Source: Leuctra nigra (Eukaryota; Arthropoda; Insecta; Plecoptera; Leuctridae). Taken from it: DNA of 64,000 nucleotides. Of the stretch, positions 40,252 to 52,524 are shown in pieces. The stretch covers positions 30,947,910-31,011,909 of the forward strand of contig OW203769.1 of NCBI GenBank assembly GCA_934045905.1, in the 5' to 3' direction. The translations under genes were made by a program, and so were the position numbers. The notes beneath the pieces were generated by a model. The model saw only the letters and a list, made by a program, of their open reading frames with translations. It was not told the DNA's origin and did no database searches. Each line of letters starts with the position of its first letter. The first letter of the stretch is position 1.

Positions 40252-43200
40252 ATGAAGCTGCAGGTAAGTCATTGATACCACACGTGTGCAGGGGTCTTAA
40301 AGTACTTGCATGGGGCTGCCGGGCGAGGTGTGTGAGGTAGATGAGTGCGGGCTTAAGGGGAGGAGATACGCGGATATAAGATTGTAAAGATAAATGTGGT
40401 CTGATAAAATCGTCTTTTTTTTTAAACAATTTTGAGCTGAAACAAAAGGGAAAATTTGTAATTTTCTTAATAAAAACGCTGTATTAATGAATTTCAAATA
40501 ACAAAATATTTTGCTTCTCCCGTATAAATATACCTAAATATTAAATATTACTCAATTTAAAACTATGTTTATACATACGTTTAATTAATTACTTGTTTCA
40601 TTAGTGCTCTGTTAAACCAGTAGTTAAGTTTTACAGCTGATTAATGATCATTCTAGAATCTCATTGGCTGTGCCCCTTGGGTTTTGCCACAGCAATAGCA
40701 ATAATCAACTGTTTTTATTTTGTACATTAGAGGTACAAAGCCGTAAGTCCATTTCAATGATTCTTGCAATGAGTTTAAACCATATTCTGTCTTCATCCAA
40801 TCATATTTGTAATGGTGATATGAGTCATTGTGTAAGAGAATACTTCACTAAAACTGTATTTGTTGACATCAGTCTAATGACAATGATAGAGCTTGATTAC
40901 ATCATTCCAAATGTGTGCAACGCAAAATCGTAAAAATTGACTTCAGCCCTTCTACCTCTGGGGCAGAGAATTAGCATTGAACATGACCTTAAGTCAAGTC
41001 ATCAGTAAAGCACTTAAGATGAATCTCGCTGAATACGCGATGCATGCTGAGAAGATTATTCCCAAGTCTTGTCGGTTGACATCTGATGATATCTTTGAGT
41101 GAAGAACAATGGACTGTCATGGATTGTGTTTGTGGTGATTCTGTGGTTTGGACTCAGAAGCATAGATTTAATGGGGAGTTGTTCGTAATATCTTTGTCAG
41201 AAGGATTCTCCGGTGCGTTGACATTGCAAGGTTCAACGTTTATATGAAAGTAAAAGAGTAAGTGACAAACCAAACAAGAAGTACAGAATGTAGACGACAC
41301 ATTTTCAAGAGTAATCAATAATCATACCTATGCGTTTCAATATAATTACAGCTCATTTATTTCTTGCTGTACCACTAAGAAGGGACATTTAATCTTTGTA
41401 AGTAAATAAGGTCCAATTTCTTGAGATTCACGATTTAACATGTTTTTAAGTTGCCACAAGTCCACAATGAAACTAGCTTTGAAGACATTGAAGACTAATA
41501 GAAAATATAATAATTGTAAACTTGTTAGACGTATTTTGACGTATTTTGGTATTTTGACAGCATAAAAGCTGATTAAAATCAAAACGTAAATTAATGAATT
41601 AAGCATTTTATTTAGATTATTTTCTAAAGATATCATTAACGTAATTTTTAAGTTACTTATAGTACATTTGAAGTTACCTGGTTTACTTCTTACATTGAAT
41701 TTCGAAAGCTTAAAAATCATGTGTTATTCATCCAGAGCATGGGGTGTCATTCCTGTACGTCCATAACAACGGTTGCTATACTGTCTTAAAATGTACGATA
41801 AGAGAGTGAAAATGCGTACAGGAATCACCCCTTGCCATGGGAACCGATTGAAAGTGAGTTTCAAGTCGAATTGAATTGCCCGTGGAGATGGAGGTGCCAT
41901 GTTCGAGCAATGACCTCGGCTCCTCCACCCCCTCGCTGCCTTCTGATTGGTTGGTTGTGAGGGTAATGGCCAATGAGAGGAGCCCAGCTGTTACTTGCAC
42001 AGAGCGCAATGAGGAAACAATTGCGAATAAGTTACAACTTGATTCATTGACGTCTTCATCTCTTGTGGTTGGGCGAGGAAAGGTTGGGGTTATTCGTCGG
42101 AATTGGTCCCTGAGTATTTCTTTTCGGTTCTCAATGAATTGCAGGAGATTCGATAAATAAGACATTTCGATTTTATTATGAAGGTTTTATAACGTAACGT
42201 AATGATGTCAGTATGAAAATAATACAGCAATTGTACAGATTTATCCGCAACAATGGGATTAATGAGACAGAATTCTGTAAAGACGTCAAGAATTTGTTGA
42301 AATCCAAAGTGAATGTTATAATCTCTCCAAAGAATATTGTAAAGCAATGCTGCATCCAAATCAATCGTCTTCATGTTAAGAAACCAATCGCTATTCGAGA
42401 AAATAACGAACACAACTGACCTCTGGTGGATTTTGTGGTACTAGGTAAATGGCGGCTATCATGGGCGCATTTGCATAAATATAAATACAAATATTTGATA
42501 TAGTTGTTTGTTATGGCCAAGAAAGTAAATTTAAGCTAAATATCAATTTCATTTGTTTTTTGTTTTTTCACTGCTTTATGGAAACACGAAATGTAAAAAC
42601 AAACAAATTAATATGTGGACCTGATAGTAGCCATCTTGCCAGAAGTGGCTCCATCACGTATCACTTATTTGTGGGAATACATTAGTTATTCCTACGTAAA
42701 ATATAATGCATTCATATTATTTTGCTCATTTCATCAGAACATTAAAAAACATTATTAAAAAGAATTTTTCTTAATACTTGAAATATTTGGATATCCATTC
42801 TGTAACCTGTTTCAAAAGAATCCACCGCCTTCTGGTGTTATCTTATGTACTGAGTACTGACAGTTCATCTAATGTGGCCACACGTCGACTTAGACGCACT
42901 CTGGTGAAATGAACTTGGATCATGAATTGAAGGTTACGAAACAATTGCTGTCACACGATGATGTTAATTAAGTATGATATTATTTAATATTAATAATCCT
43001 ATGAGTCAGTGATTGGCCACTCAGGAAACAAACTCACGATCATGAAACAGGTTCCGACGTTCGAGGATATTCTTCCGTTACGCAACACTCACGCCTCTGT
43101 CAGATCTCTAGTCTTTTAGAAGTTAACTATGTAAATTACAAATTAGGAAACACTTTTTCTCGATGTTTGGGTTGAAGGTGAACAAGTGAAGGCTCACAGG

Positions 43201-46200
43201 TCAACGGAACTTAGTGTTTTAGACGGAGCTGAGAACACCGAATTATACGAGAAACGAACACGAGAGTTTACATTGCAACAGTTCGAACTCGAAACAGTGT
43301 AACCAGATATTACTTTATAGATTGTATAGAATACTCCCTTGCAATGTTAAGTGACTTAATATGTATGAGATTAATTAAATAAGAACAAATAATGCGGATA
43401 AATTACAATGTCCTATTTATTTTTATAATGTGCTTTTTAGATAAATTTTTCGGTTTATTGGAAATTCGGACAGGTAGCTCATGTGTGTAGATCGCTCGCC
43501 CTGCTGATTAGAGTTCCCGTGATAAAGCCCGGCTAAGTTTCACAACATATTCTTCAATTTAATTGTAAATAACTCATACTATAACCCGATGGTTCCGAAA
43601 ACGTCCACGACATCAACTCATACTCTGGTTAATTTGGACGTTCCGTGATGAGGTCAGTCATCCACTATCGTGATTATGGTTTACCTTGATTTCACAAAAG
43701 CTATTCAAATGTTACTTCCCAGAGTGTCCGCGTGTTCGATTCCCTTGTTTCGTGGTTTCCCTCAGTCAATAGGTAAATGCTGGTAAGGTTCCCCAATAAT
43801 ATTCCACGTCCTCCTCCTTCCCACCTCCTTCCACAGTATGATGAGACGCCACTAAGTGCCACGCCCCTGTGAATGCCAACAGGTGGTTCTGACCTTGACG
43901 CTGGCGCTGCTGGGGGCGGCGACGGCGACGCCCGGCGGCGTGAGAGCGACGGCGACGGCGACGACGTCGGCCAAGCTGAAGCCCGAGGCACGGGGAGGAG
44001 AGGAAGATGGCGGCAGGTGAGTGCCCGTGAAGCGAACCCAGGTCCTTGAGATCATGTCGATCCACAACCTTATGGGAGAATAACATTGACACGTCTTAGT
44101 CGATCGACTACAACGTATAGTCCAAGAGTTCTCGATCGATGTCGACAAGTTATACAAGATCGAGACGCAGGAATGACGGACAAGACGTAAACTATCTTTC
44201 AACCTGATATCGTCTGAGCAGGAAGAGTATTGTTCATGTATTATTAAAGCATGTGCAATGAGACATGGTGGCTATATCGGTAGCTCAGTTGGTAGAGCGC
44301 TCGCCCGGCAGAGGTACTAGGAATTGGAACCCCGGTTCGACCTGATTCATCCAGTTCGAACATCCCTTCTTCTACCAATTCAATTCAATAATAACAATTG
44401 TGATCTTACATGAAAAGTATAATTTGGAATGAAAGTAGGTATAGATACCACGTTTGCTATAACCAACCCGGAATAGTCTAACTCACAATAAAGTCGTAAC
44501 AATAAAAAGAAAATGAATGACAGCATTATACAAATCTTTCATTATTCTCGTATTAACGCAAGCAATTAAAAAGTGTCTCGAATATGGTTCTGTAATTGTA
44601 TCCCACTTCTGTCACCATGTACTTTCTGCGGACTGCTGACAAGTGGAGTGAGCGGTCGCTGGTGGTGACCAAGACGTCAGGCCTGACACCAGTGTTTCTG
44701 TTGCAGTGGCATCGTGCTGACTGCTGACCAGCCCGTGCAGCCGACAGAGGGCGAGTACGTCATACTCAGCAAGGAGGGTGACGAGGAGGCGTCGCTGGTG
44801 GTGACCAAGACGTCAGGCCTGACACCAGTGTTTCTGTTGCAGTGGCATCGTGCTGACTGCTGACAAGCCCGTGCAGCCGACAGAGGGCGAGTACGTCATA
44901 CTCAGCAAGGAGGGTGACGAGGAGGCGTCGCTGGTGGTGACCAAGACGTCAGGCCTGACACCAGTGTTTCTGTTGCAGTGGCATCGTGCTGACTGCTGAC
45001 CAGCCCGTGCAGCCGACAGAGGGCGAGTACGTCATACTCAGCAAGGAGGGCGACGAGGAGGCGTCGCTGGTGGTGACCAAGACGTCAGGCCTGACACCAG
45101 TGTTTCTGTTGCAGTGGCATCGTGCTGACTGCTGACAAGCCCGTGCAGCCGACAGAGGGCGAGTACGTCATACTCAGCAAGGAGGGTGACGAGGAGGCGT
45201 CGCTGGTGGTGACCAAGACGTCAGGCCTGACACCAGTGTTTCTGTTGCAGTGGCATCGTGCTGACTGCTGACCAGCCCGTGCAGCCGACAGAGGGCGAGT
45301 ACGTCATACTCAGCAAGGAGGGTGACGAGGAGGCGTCGCTGGTGGTGACCAAGACGTCAGGCCTGACACCAGTGTTTCTGTTGCAGTGGCATCGTGCTGA
45401 CTGCTGACCAGCCCGTGCAGCCGTCAGAGGGCGAGTACGTCATACTCAGCAAGGAGGGTGACGAGGAGGCGTCGCTGGTGGTGACCAAGACGTCAGGCCT
45501 GACACCAGTGTTTCTGTTGCAGTGGCATCGTGCTGACTGCTGACCAGCCCGTGCAGCCGACAGAGGGCGAGTACGTCATACTCAGCAAGGAGGGCGACGA
45601 GGAGGCGTCGCTGGTGGTGACCAAGGGCGGCGTCAAGTCCGCAGAGGAAGCCAACTTGAAGGTCAGGATCATACACCAGTAACAACCCGCCAAACTTCAG
45701 CAACGTCTCGAGCAAAATCATGTGCCCTCAAAAGTTTTTAATTTTTATCAACGTGGAATAATGTATTTTTGTTGATATCGGGACTGGAACCGAAACCGAA
45801 AAGAACAGTTATTTTTATAGGAACCGAAACCGGAATCGTAACCCTTTATAATATTAAACATTATTTGGTCCCATAAGGGTTCTTTAAATATTTAAATTCA
45901 TTGAATTTTTACTTCATTGACTTTCAATATGGAATTATTTTTTACTATTTACACTTTTTCAAATAAATGATCACCGAGTCAAATAAACTAATGTTAGACA
46001 TTTCATGTAAGTTCCCAAAAGTCGATTTTAGAAAAGTAATTTGAATTATTGTCTGAATTGCATGGAACTTATTAGAGCCCTTTTGGAACCGAAATGGAAC
46101 CGGAACCGGAATTGGAACCGATATTTATTTGTGTTCCAGTCCCTGAATAATATACATAATATTTTTGTGTTCAGGAATCTTCTGTACTCCGACGGAAAGG

Positions 46201-47260
46201 AAAAGAGCGTAATTCTCATTCTTCTCCGCAGAGCGTGTACGACTGGCTGGCTCAGAACCTGATATCTCCTCTGGAAAACAATCTGGCTCAATTCTCCACC
46301 AATGCTCTGTACTTGCTCACCCCGTTGGAGACCAAGCTGTCCCAACTGTCCACCCAGGCGCTCTACTTCTTCACCCCGCCGCAAACCACCCCGGCGTAAT
46401 TCTCTCTTTCCTCCCCCAGGCGCTCTACTTCTTCACCCCGCCGCAAACAACCCCGGCGTAATTCTCTCTTTCCAACCCCAGGCGCTTTACTTCTTCACCC
46501 CGCCGCAAACCACCCCGGCGTAATTCTCTCTTTCCTCCCCCAGGCGCTCTACGACTGGCTGACACTCTACTTCGAGAGCAAGAACAAGAAAGTCGACCCT
46601 CTCAGCGTGGACCCCATCCAGCCCAACGTGGAGTTGAAGCCTGGCAAGGAGACCGCCGCGTACTTCCCCGCCTACCATCCAGGATACCCGTTCTATGAGC
46701 CGAAGACAGCTGAACAGAACTACTACGACCCGAGGAGACACGAAGCCAACTACTACCAACCTTACGGATCCGGGTACAGGAACAACTACGATCCTTACAG
46801 CTACTACAGATCTCCTTTTAATGGTTATCAGTCTTACCCCATGGGACAGAACTCCTTCAACCAGTATCAAGGATACCCGATGACGCAGTACCCACAGAAC
46901 TATCATCAACATCAACGTTATCCCTATGGCAACGGATATAACACTCAGTACCAGAGCTACGGATGGGGTCCTCAACAGTATCCGTACTCCAGTCAGCCCG
47001 GTTTCCAAGGGAAGCCACACGATCACGGGCAGACGCCCTACAGGACCGCTGCTGAGCCGGTCTATCCGCAGTATTACCAACAGTACAAGCCGCATCCAGA
47101 GCAGTATGGCCAACAGCAGAGGAACGAGCCGAGTATTGTGAAGTACCACCAGGAGGGATACTTCCCGAAAGTGGAACATGCTGAGGAGAAGGATGAAAGT
47201 CGCAAAGCGGAGACCAAGAATACCAAGGAGCACTTTATTTACGGCACTTATATTGCATAG
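40252..47260 (+). CDS. Gene 3: secreted Tyr-rich protein (333 aa) with tandem splice acceptors
   Basis: Exons 40252-40263 (MKLQ, gtaagt), 43883-44016 (donor gtgagt), 45523-45661 (donor gtcagg) and 46544-47260 (stop TAG). Phases are 0, 2, 0. Signal peptide MKLQVVLTLTLALLGAATA. Then a Thr/Ala/Glu-rich stretch, Ser49 at the phase-2 junction, and GEYVILSKEGDEEASLVVTK, closely matching gene 4. EEANLK, then the helix ALYDWLTLYFES from residue 96. The tail is full of Tyr (NYYDP, YNTQYQSYGWG, YPQYYQQY) and ends with a charged segment before HFIYGTYIA. The mature part has no Cys. The third exon has seven identical acceptors; only the last gives an open frame to the donor. An alternative terminal exon lies at 46232-46399. 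AATAAA lies near 47894. Inferred extracellular structural role. Confidence 0.85.
40721..40969. mobile_element. GTACCTCAGAGGTA-family MITE (intron 1 of gene 3)
   Basis: Left tgtacattagaggtacaaag, right cttctacctctggggcaga. Conserved core ttgtaatggtgatatgagtc and tgttgacatcagtc. Confidence 0.8.
41000..43460. other. Remainder of intron 1 of gene 3; mostly unrecognised
   Basis: Includes the dispersed repeat at 42420-42655 and a weak minus-strand frame at 41776-42165 (129 aa). The latter lacks any domain and overlaps CCAAT-like motifs; I do not call it a gene. Confidence 0.4.
42420..42655. repeat. Dispersed repeat, inverted partner of 8553-8800
   Basis: ctctggtggattttgtggta, tatggaaacacgaa and tgccagaagtggctcc are inverse to blocks in 8553-8800. 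Confidence 0.6.
43465..43850 (+). mobile_element. SINE pieces (intron 1 of gene 3)
   Basis: A head-like ggtagctcatgtgtgtagat cgctcgccc at 43472, and a body with gtgttcgattccc, aataggtaaatgctgg and cctccttcccacc at 43730-43830. Confidence 0.5.
44276..44370 (+). mobile_element. tRNA-like SINE head (intron 2 of gene 3)
   Basis: A-box region gtagctcagttggtagagcg and B box ggttcgacc are both present. However, the anticodon arm and acceptor stem do not fold into a tRNA (the 5' ggctatatc is not complementary to the 3' part), so it is a tRNA-derived repeat rather than a tRNA gene. Confidence 0.6.
44640..45522 (+). repeat. Array of 136-bp units, each with an intact 3' splice site
   Basis: Acceptors tgtttctgttgcag precede 44707, 44843, 44979, 45115, 45251, 45387 and 45523, exactly 136 bp apart. 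Each unit contains most of exon 3 of gene 3 but runs back into intron sequence (accaagacgtcagg) instead of the exon's own end. Units differ by a few bases (gaccagcc versus gacaagcc, ggtgac versus ggcgac, ccgacag versus ccgtcag). Because 136 is not a multiple of 3, reading from one unit into the next meets TGA. Confidence 0.97.
45780..46143. mobile_element. MITE with GGGACTGGAAC ends (intron 3 of gene 3)
   Basis: Left gggactggaaccgaaaccga; right ggaattggaaccg...gttccagtccc. The sub-terminal ggaaccgaaaccgg repeats are inverted. hAT-like ends, but a target duplication was not found. Confidence 0.7.
46232..46399 (+). CDS. Alternative terminal exon of gene 3
   Basis: A good acceptor (cattcttctccgcag) and phase 0, like the main exon at 46544. 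It encodes SVYDWLAQNLISPLENN, then two further ALYLLTP/ALYFFTP-type segments, and stops at TAA 46397-46399 (55 aa). Its first residues are equivalent to ALYDWLTLYF, so exon 3 could be joined to either exon. This one would give a short product of about 150 aa without the Tyr-rich tail. No usable donor was found inside it. Confidence 0.5.
   Translation, partial: SVYDWLAQNLISPLENNLAQFSTNALYLLTPLETKLSQLSTQALYFFTPPQTTPA
46358..46543 (+). repeat. Three 62-bp units carrying duplicated acceptors before the last exon of gene 3
   Basis: Units start gcgctctacttcttcacccc at 46358, 46420 and 46482. Each ends with a pyrimidine tract and CAG and contains TAA. The same gcgctctac begins the genuine exon at 46544. 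They overlap the end of the alternative exon. Confidence 0.95.
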
Positions 47261-48870
47261 GTTAATTAGATAATTATATTCTTGTTTGTAATGAGTATAG
47301 ATTAACCACATCCGGTTGCTATGGTAAATGTAGTTGAACATCGTATAGCTCGTATTGAAATCTCACCGAAGGGCAAGCGGATTTACCTAATTCAAGCCGA
47401 ACATTTACGAATCAATCAGGAAAAATTTAAGATGTAGTAAATTTTCCAAGAAATGATGACCAGATCATATTTTATTTTCTGACGAGGTGATCTTCTGCTG
47501 GACAAAATGCAATATATAGCAAGAACATTTAACTCGATGTATTGCATTAATATGTTTTAAAGAATTGTTAAAATAATGACTCGCGTATAGTTTTATTTTA
47601 CAGTATAAGATTGTCGACTCTTTGGGTTGTCTGCAGAGAAGAGTAGGTATTAATTAATTGTATTACAGATTCCTATGTAATTGGCCGACATAATTTGACG
47701 TCTGCTCTGATTGGTTCTTGTAACTTGACTGTAATTAGTCGAGACCCTGCAGAGATTCCGAGATGCTTAGTGTCAGAAATAACTATAACTGATGACTCTG
47801 CTTCTAATGATAACTTGGTTCATAATTAGTTATGTCTCTCACTATAGTTACACGTATCGATGTACTTTCTTTCGGGGTCTTGTTAAGATAAAAAATAAAA
47901 TAATATTAATAAACATAGTCTTTTTTAGAGTTGTTATTTTCCCTCTCTGAAATTACTCAAATTATGAAAACACCTGCAGGCTAGTGAATGACATGACAAT
48001 TTTAATTTATTTCTTAAAACTTTTGGTTTTACGATGAAAAGAAAATTGATATTGACTATAATTTGATGGAAAATTGAATTCGAGTGAAATCAAACGCTCG
48101 CAAGCGATGTTACTGATGTTCTAGACATTGTCGTGCCGATTGAAAGCGAAGCTGTGTAAATTAATTGATTGAAAATAATGCTATATTTTATAAATATTAA
48201 TCTTTAGTATGCGGTTTGTCAAGTTTCAGTTATCATGATAACTCTAAGATATGATAGCTGCTTGTCTATGCGAGCTCGATGCGGCTGCGCAGGAAGGATG
48301 GAGGATTCTATTCCCACACAATCAGTGTGAACCAAGAAAAAATATTACTTGCTCAAAAGTAAGCTATTAACAATTTGAAACATTTTACCATTTTGAGTTG
48401 AAGGCTCACATCTTACCTACACGTTTATTTCCAAAAACGCCCTCTGGAACGAACTTTTAGCCTACGCCCCACCGACCGCCCTTCCGGGTTCAGCATGCCC
48501 CCTTCCCTCCTCCTAAAAAATATCGACGACATTCTATCACCTTTGCGCGTGTGATATAAATATTTAATGTATAGTTTTTAAACTACATTAAATATTAAAT
48601 ATTATTACATTAATATTTATATAATTGTAAAACTTTTAAGTTTTACTCTTATCGAATTTTACCTTCTCGTCGGTTATGGCAATTTTACGTAATAAAGCTG
48701 GAACACATTTACTAACATTAACCTGTTAACCTGTTCTTTAGACTTGTACAAGTCTTTTAAGTCATATTTTTATTTTACTTTTTTCAATTGATAACGAAGA
48801 CTCGGAGGTTGAATGAGTGAACGTCAATGGATGATGATAATTGAAAGATGTTGAAGAATAGTTGAGGATG
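47261..48870. other. 3'UTR and downstream flank of gene 3, nothing else recognised
   Basis: AATAAA near 47894. AT-rich with no domain-bearing frame. Confidence 0.45.
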
Positions 48871-48879
48871 GAATGTGCA

Positions 48880-49180
48880 ATGTGAAGGTGACCTTCCCAG
48901 CACTTGTCTCTCGACTAAGTCAGCTAACTCAGGACGTAGCGGTCTGAATCAAACCCGGGCCTCCGAATCCGAGTCTAGTGCGTCACCACCTGATCAACTA
49001 TCCTGGTCCTCACGAACAGACAAGTTGGCTCAGGCATCGCCATGGACCTAAGTTCGATTCCCGCGCGTCCTTTCTGACCGAGGTATTCTCGTCGTTTTCC
49101 CAGTGTAATGTAAAATGATGGGAAGGTTCCATACTTACAGTCCATGACCCCCTCCTTCCCACTGTCTCTAATTAATCACC
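48880..49180. mobile_element. Two SINE copies in opposite orientation
   Basis: Minus-strand copy 48880-49005 (ccttcccagca..., gaatcaaacccggg) and plus-strand copy 49015-49180 (gttggctcaggca, agttcgattcccg, aaaatgatgggaaggttcc, ctccttcccac). Confidence 0.6.
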
Positions 49181-49766
49181 AGGAACGAAGACTCTCACGA
49201 GAACTATTATTTAAATCTCACAAAAGACTTTTAAAGAGAGTTCAATGCACTGATCATCTGAAACTTCGGACACTTGATTAATCACGCATCTGTGAATAGG
49301 GTCTAATGAGACTCGAGAAACAATGCATTTCGTCTCCTGGACATGAACCCGGATCCCTGGCACCAGATGACGCCTGTCAACTACCCCGACTGTCAGCCGC
49401 AATGACTGGAGGATTTCAACTAGCCGCTCGTTCATTAGCTAACGTGCAATTGTGTCTTGTTTCGAGGGTTAATGACATCTCTGTCAGAAGCATAATGGAC
49501 CATGTGAATGATCATGAGCAGTGTTATTTATGATGGGGAATTATCGTCAAGTTGAGCTTCACAATTGACAGGTTTTGAGGTTAAAGAAAAACAATCTGAA
49601 ATAATTCGTGCATTGAACTCTCCGAAGTATTTTATAAGGGCATGCATTTCATTTCAATGCGCCAAAACATATTTGATTATTATTTCTGGGATATCTTTAG
49701 TCTGACTTTCATTGATGAATGTTTTGAATCTAAACTCAAGATCAAAACAAAATTGTACAAATTAAT

Positions 49767-49998
49767 TCTGTACCTCAGAGGTAGAAGGCCGTAATTGCAT
49801 TTCAATTATTCTTGAGGTGAGTTCAAAAACCGCAGTCATTCTGTCTTCATCCAAATCCAATCATATAAATATGATTATATTACTGTATTTGTCGCCATCA
49901 GTCAAATTGGCAATTGGCAAAGCTTGATTACTCATTCCAAAGTACACAACGCAAAATGAAAAAAAAAACATTTGTATATTACCTATCTCTGTCGTACA
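49767..49998. mobile_element. GTACCTCAGAGGTA-family MITE
   Basis: Left tctgtacctcagaggtagaa. The right end is degraded (atctctgtcgtacagg). The core is partly deleted (aatcatataaatatgattat). Confidence 0.75.
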
Positions 49999-50791
49999 GG
50001 ATTTAGTTTTGTTGTCTTCCCGTTGAACAATATCAAAAACACATGATCAGGATACTCAGGGAAAACGATGATATTGACATGATATAAATCAAAGAATAAG
50101 AGGAGTGGAACAATAATTAGTGAAGAGTTTGCAGAAAAGTTTAATTAGCTAACTTTTGTCTCAAGACCGAGTGTTGATTTTAAAATTGATCCTCATAATC
50201 CAGTAATAAAATAAAACTAGATAGTTCTTCAAAAAAAATCCGGAACTATTTTTACGTTTTGGAAGAGGTAATCTTAAGTTTCGTTTTTCAATTACGTGAA
50301 TATAAATTATTATAAATAAACAATGTGCTGAATAAACTTCATATAATTGAGCAATTTTCATAATAGAAATTCCTACAACTCGGGTCGTTGGCTGATCTTG
50401 AAAGCAAATGAGAAATAAATCTACAACATTTCTTCACCGACGAATGAAACCCCACATCAAGACATGTATCAAGACAGATGCACGTATCATCTCGTAATCA
50501 TCTCCATGTGATGATGCAACATCACACAGCCACCGCGCATCAAACATGGGAACGTCCTGAAAATCCTGCGTCATTTGCTGAACAAACAGGAGTTGGCTTC
50601 ACGATCTCTTCGAGCAGCGTGTGAATCGTCGTGTACTCACTGTGGGATAATGCGGGACCAAATGATATACAATTAATAGGAATACAAGAGACGTGATTTG
50701 GTCCAGAGATGGTTTTTTATGCAGGGGTGGACAAAGTTGCTGTGACGACGAAGCATCTTTTACAACACTGCCTGCCAATGAAGTTTTTTTT

Positions 50792-51217
50792 CAATAATAA
50801 TAATAATCTTTATTATCCTTTTCCAAAATACAATGGGTAAAGGAGGTAGGAAAACCTACCCACACAAATGCAAGAGCCTATTAAACTAATTATTGAAACC
50901 GGCTGGCCGGGCCTGACGTTTCTTCAACTTCTGCGTTAGCTTCATCTTCTTCCACTTCCTCTTCCTCTTCTTCCACTTCATCTTCTTCTCTATCTACCAA
51001 TGCCCGCCACAAGTCTCTATTTAACCACCATTCATCTTTATTCACCATCTCCCATTTTTCGCCTCTCACTTCGACATCTTCTTCAACTAAACCACGCCAC
51101 CTCGCTCTCGGTCTCCCTCTTTGCCTCTTTCCCTGCTCCAACTTTTCAAACTCTTTCCGAGGTATTCTCTTATTGTCCATCCTTTTCATATTCCCAAACC
51201 ATTTCAAACGCCCTCAA
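50792..51217 (-). pseudogene. 5'-truncated LINE: C-terminal end of reverse transcriptase ORF plus tail
   Basis: On the minus strand the frame reads LKWFGNMKRMDNKRIPRK, then GKRQRGRPRARWRGLVEED and RDLWRALVDREED, the typical C-terminal tail of jockey/RTE-like LINE ORF2 proteins (WFGHVxRM and RGRPRxRW motifs). The frame opens directly after a TGA at the truncated 5' end. It is followed by an acidic run, a stop, AATAAAG near 50808-50814 and an (AAT)n tail. Only about 100 codons remain, so it is a dead copy. Confidence 0.85.
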
Positions 51218-51219
51218 TT

Positions 51220-52520
51220 TTTTCAATGTGAACGTAGAATTCTGTGCTATCGAGTTTGTTCAAGAGTAGTTTATCTATAGGCCTGGGAAACAACTGTAAA
51301 CACCGGATATTTTACAATTGATCAAGGAACACATTTAAGATATATCACATTCTATTTATATATTTCGTATGGGAAAAAGACAAAAAGAATATTTTTATAA
51401 CATATAAAAACACTGTAAATATACTTCAAATCCTAAAACTTAAATAACATTGTATTGAAATTCTTGAAATACTGAAATATTAAAATAACATTAAATTTCA
51501 ATAACTCTCGGATGTTTAAAATTTTAAACTTGGTCGAACCAAGTCGGTTCATATTATTGTACTTTTCAACAAATCTGAGGATTTGACGTAGAGTACATGA
51601 TTTCACAGCTGATCTCACTGGGGGGTGAAATCCTAAAGATTAGATTAGTGCTGTTTAACGGCGCGTCAACAGCGAGGTCATTTTGCGCACATCAACTGTA
51701 TAAATAAGTATAATAATAATAACTGATTAGTAAGCATTCTTCTTGATATTATTTCCTTATTTTATTTGACACATTTCTGTCTTTCTTTCACACCTGTATT
51801 TAAAATACGAGTTAACCATTGGAAAATTGCCTGTCCCTCAGCGAAGTAAATAAGATTATGAGGTCTGTTACCACAGCAACCACGGTGACGCCACTACCCA
51901 TACACGTGACGTTTGTTGTGTTTGCAAAATGTGCCTAAATTTCGCCCGGACAGTCCACAAAAAAACAAAAGTCAAATGTGAAAGCTGGTTTTTAAATTGT
52001 ATATTTTAGTATTTGACTACTCTTTTTCGTCTGATTTCGTGTTCAAATACTATCCGTAGTGTTCATATTTAATGGTTAGACTATTCAATCAATGATAATG
52101 GATTTTGATTGATACGTGTCAAATTTCGATGGCCATGCTGACCACTGCCTCTTTTAAGAGAATTATTAATTAAATAATTGCCAACATGTATGATAGACAT
52201 AACTGCCGAGAAGCTTTAACATGAATAATGTCAAATATCACTGTCAGTTGCTCTAAAGATATCGCCTTTAAACTATTTCGACAAAATAAAGCCCTCGTCA
52301 AGCTTGAGCCTAGGCTATAGATATACCCGTCATGGCGGCCAAAAATCAAAATCACAAATCACGTGCATACTCCTTATAGCATTTTTTTCATGTATAACCG
52401 CAAGTCCCAGTAAATTTTCTATTTTTTAAATACATCTTTGTCTGAGTCACGCCTATTTTGTGCACCCCTTGCTACGATTGTGTGGACATTTTTGCCGGCC
52501 GAGGAACCAGTTCCTGGGAG
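51220..52520. other. Intergenic upstream of gene 4, nothing recognised
   Basis: AT-rich; no gene, no clear inverted ends. Confidence 0.4.
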
Positions 52521-52524
52521 GAGG

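Noticed and set aside
41776..42165. 129-codon minus-strand frame in intron 1 of gene 3
   Set aside because: Clean frame but no domain, no promoter motif and overlap with CCAAT-like sequences; insufficient to call a gene.
44276..44370. Possible tRNA gene
   Set aside because: A and B boxes are present but no acceptor stem pairing and no proper anticodon arm; it is a SINE head.
37340..45522. CRISPR-like regular repeats
   Set aside because: Units are contiguous copies of exon DNA without unique spacers, in a eukaryotic genome.
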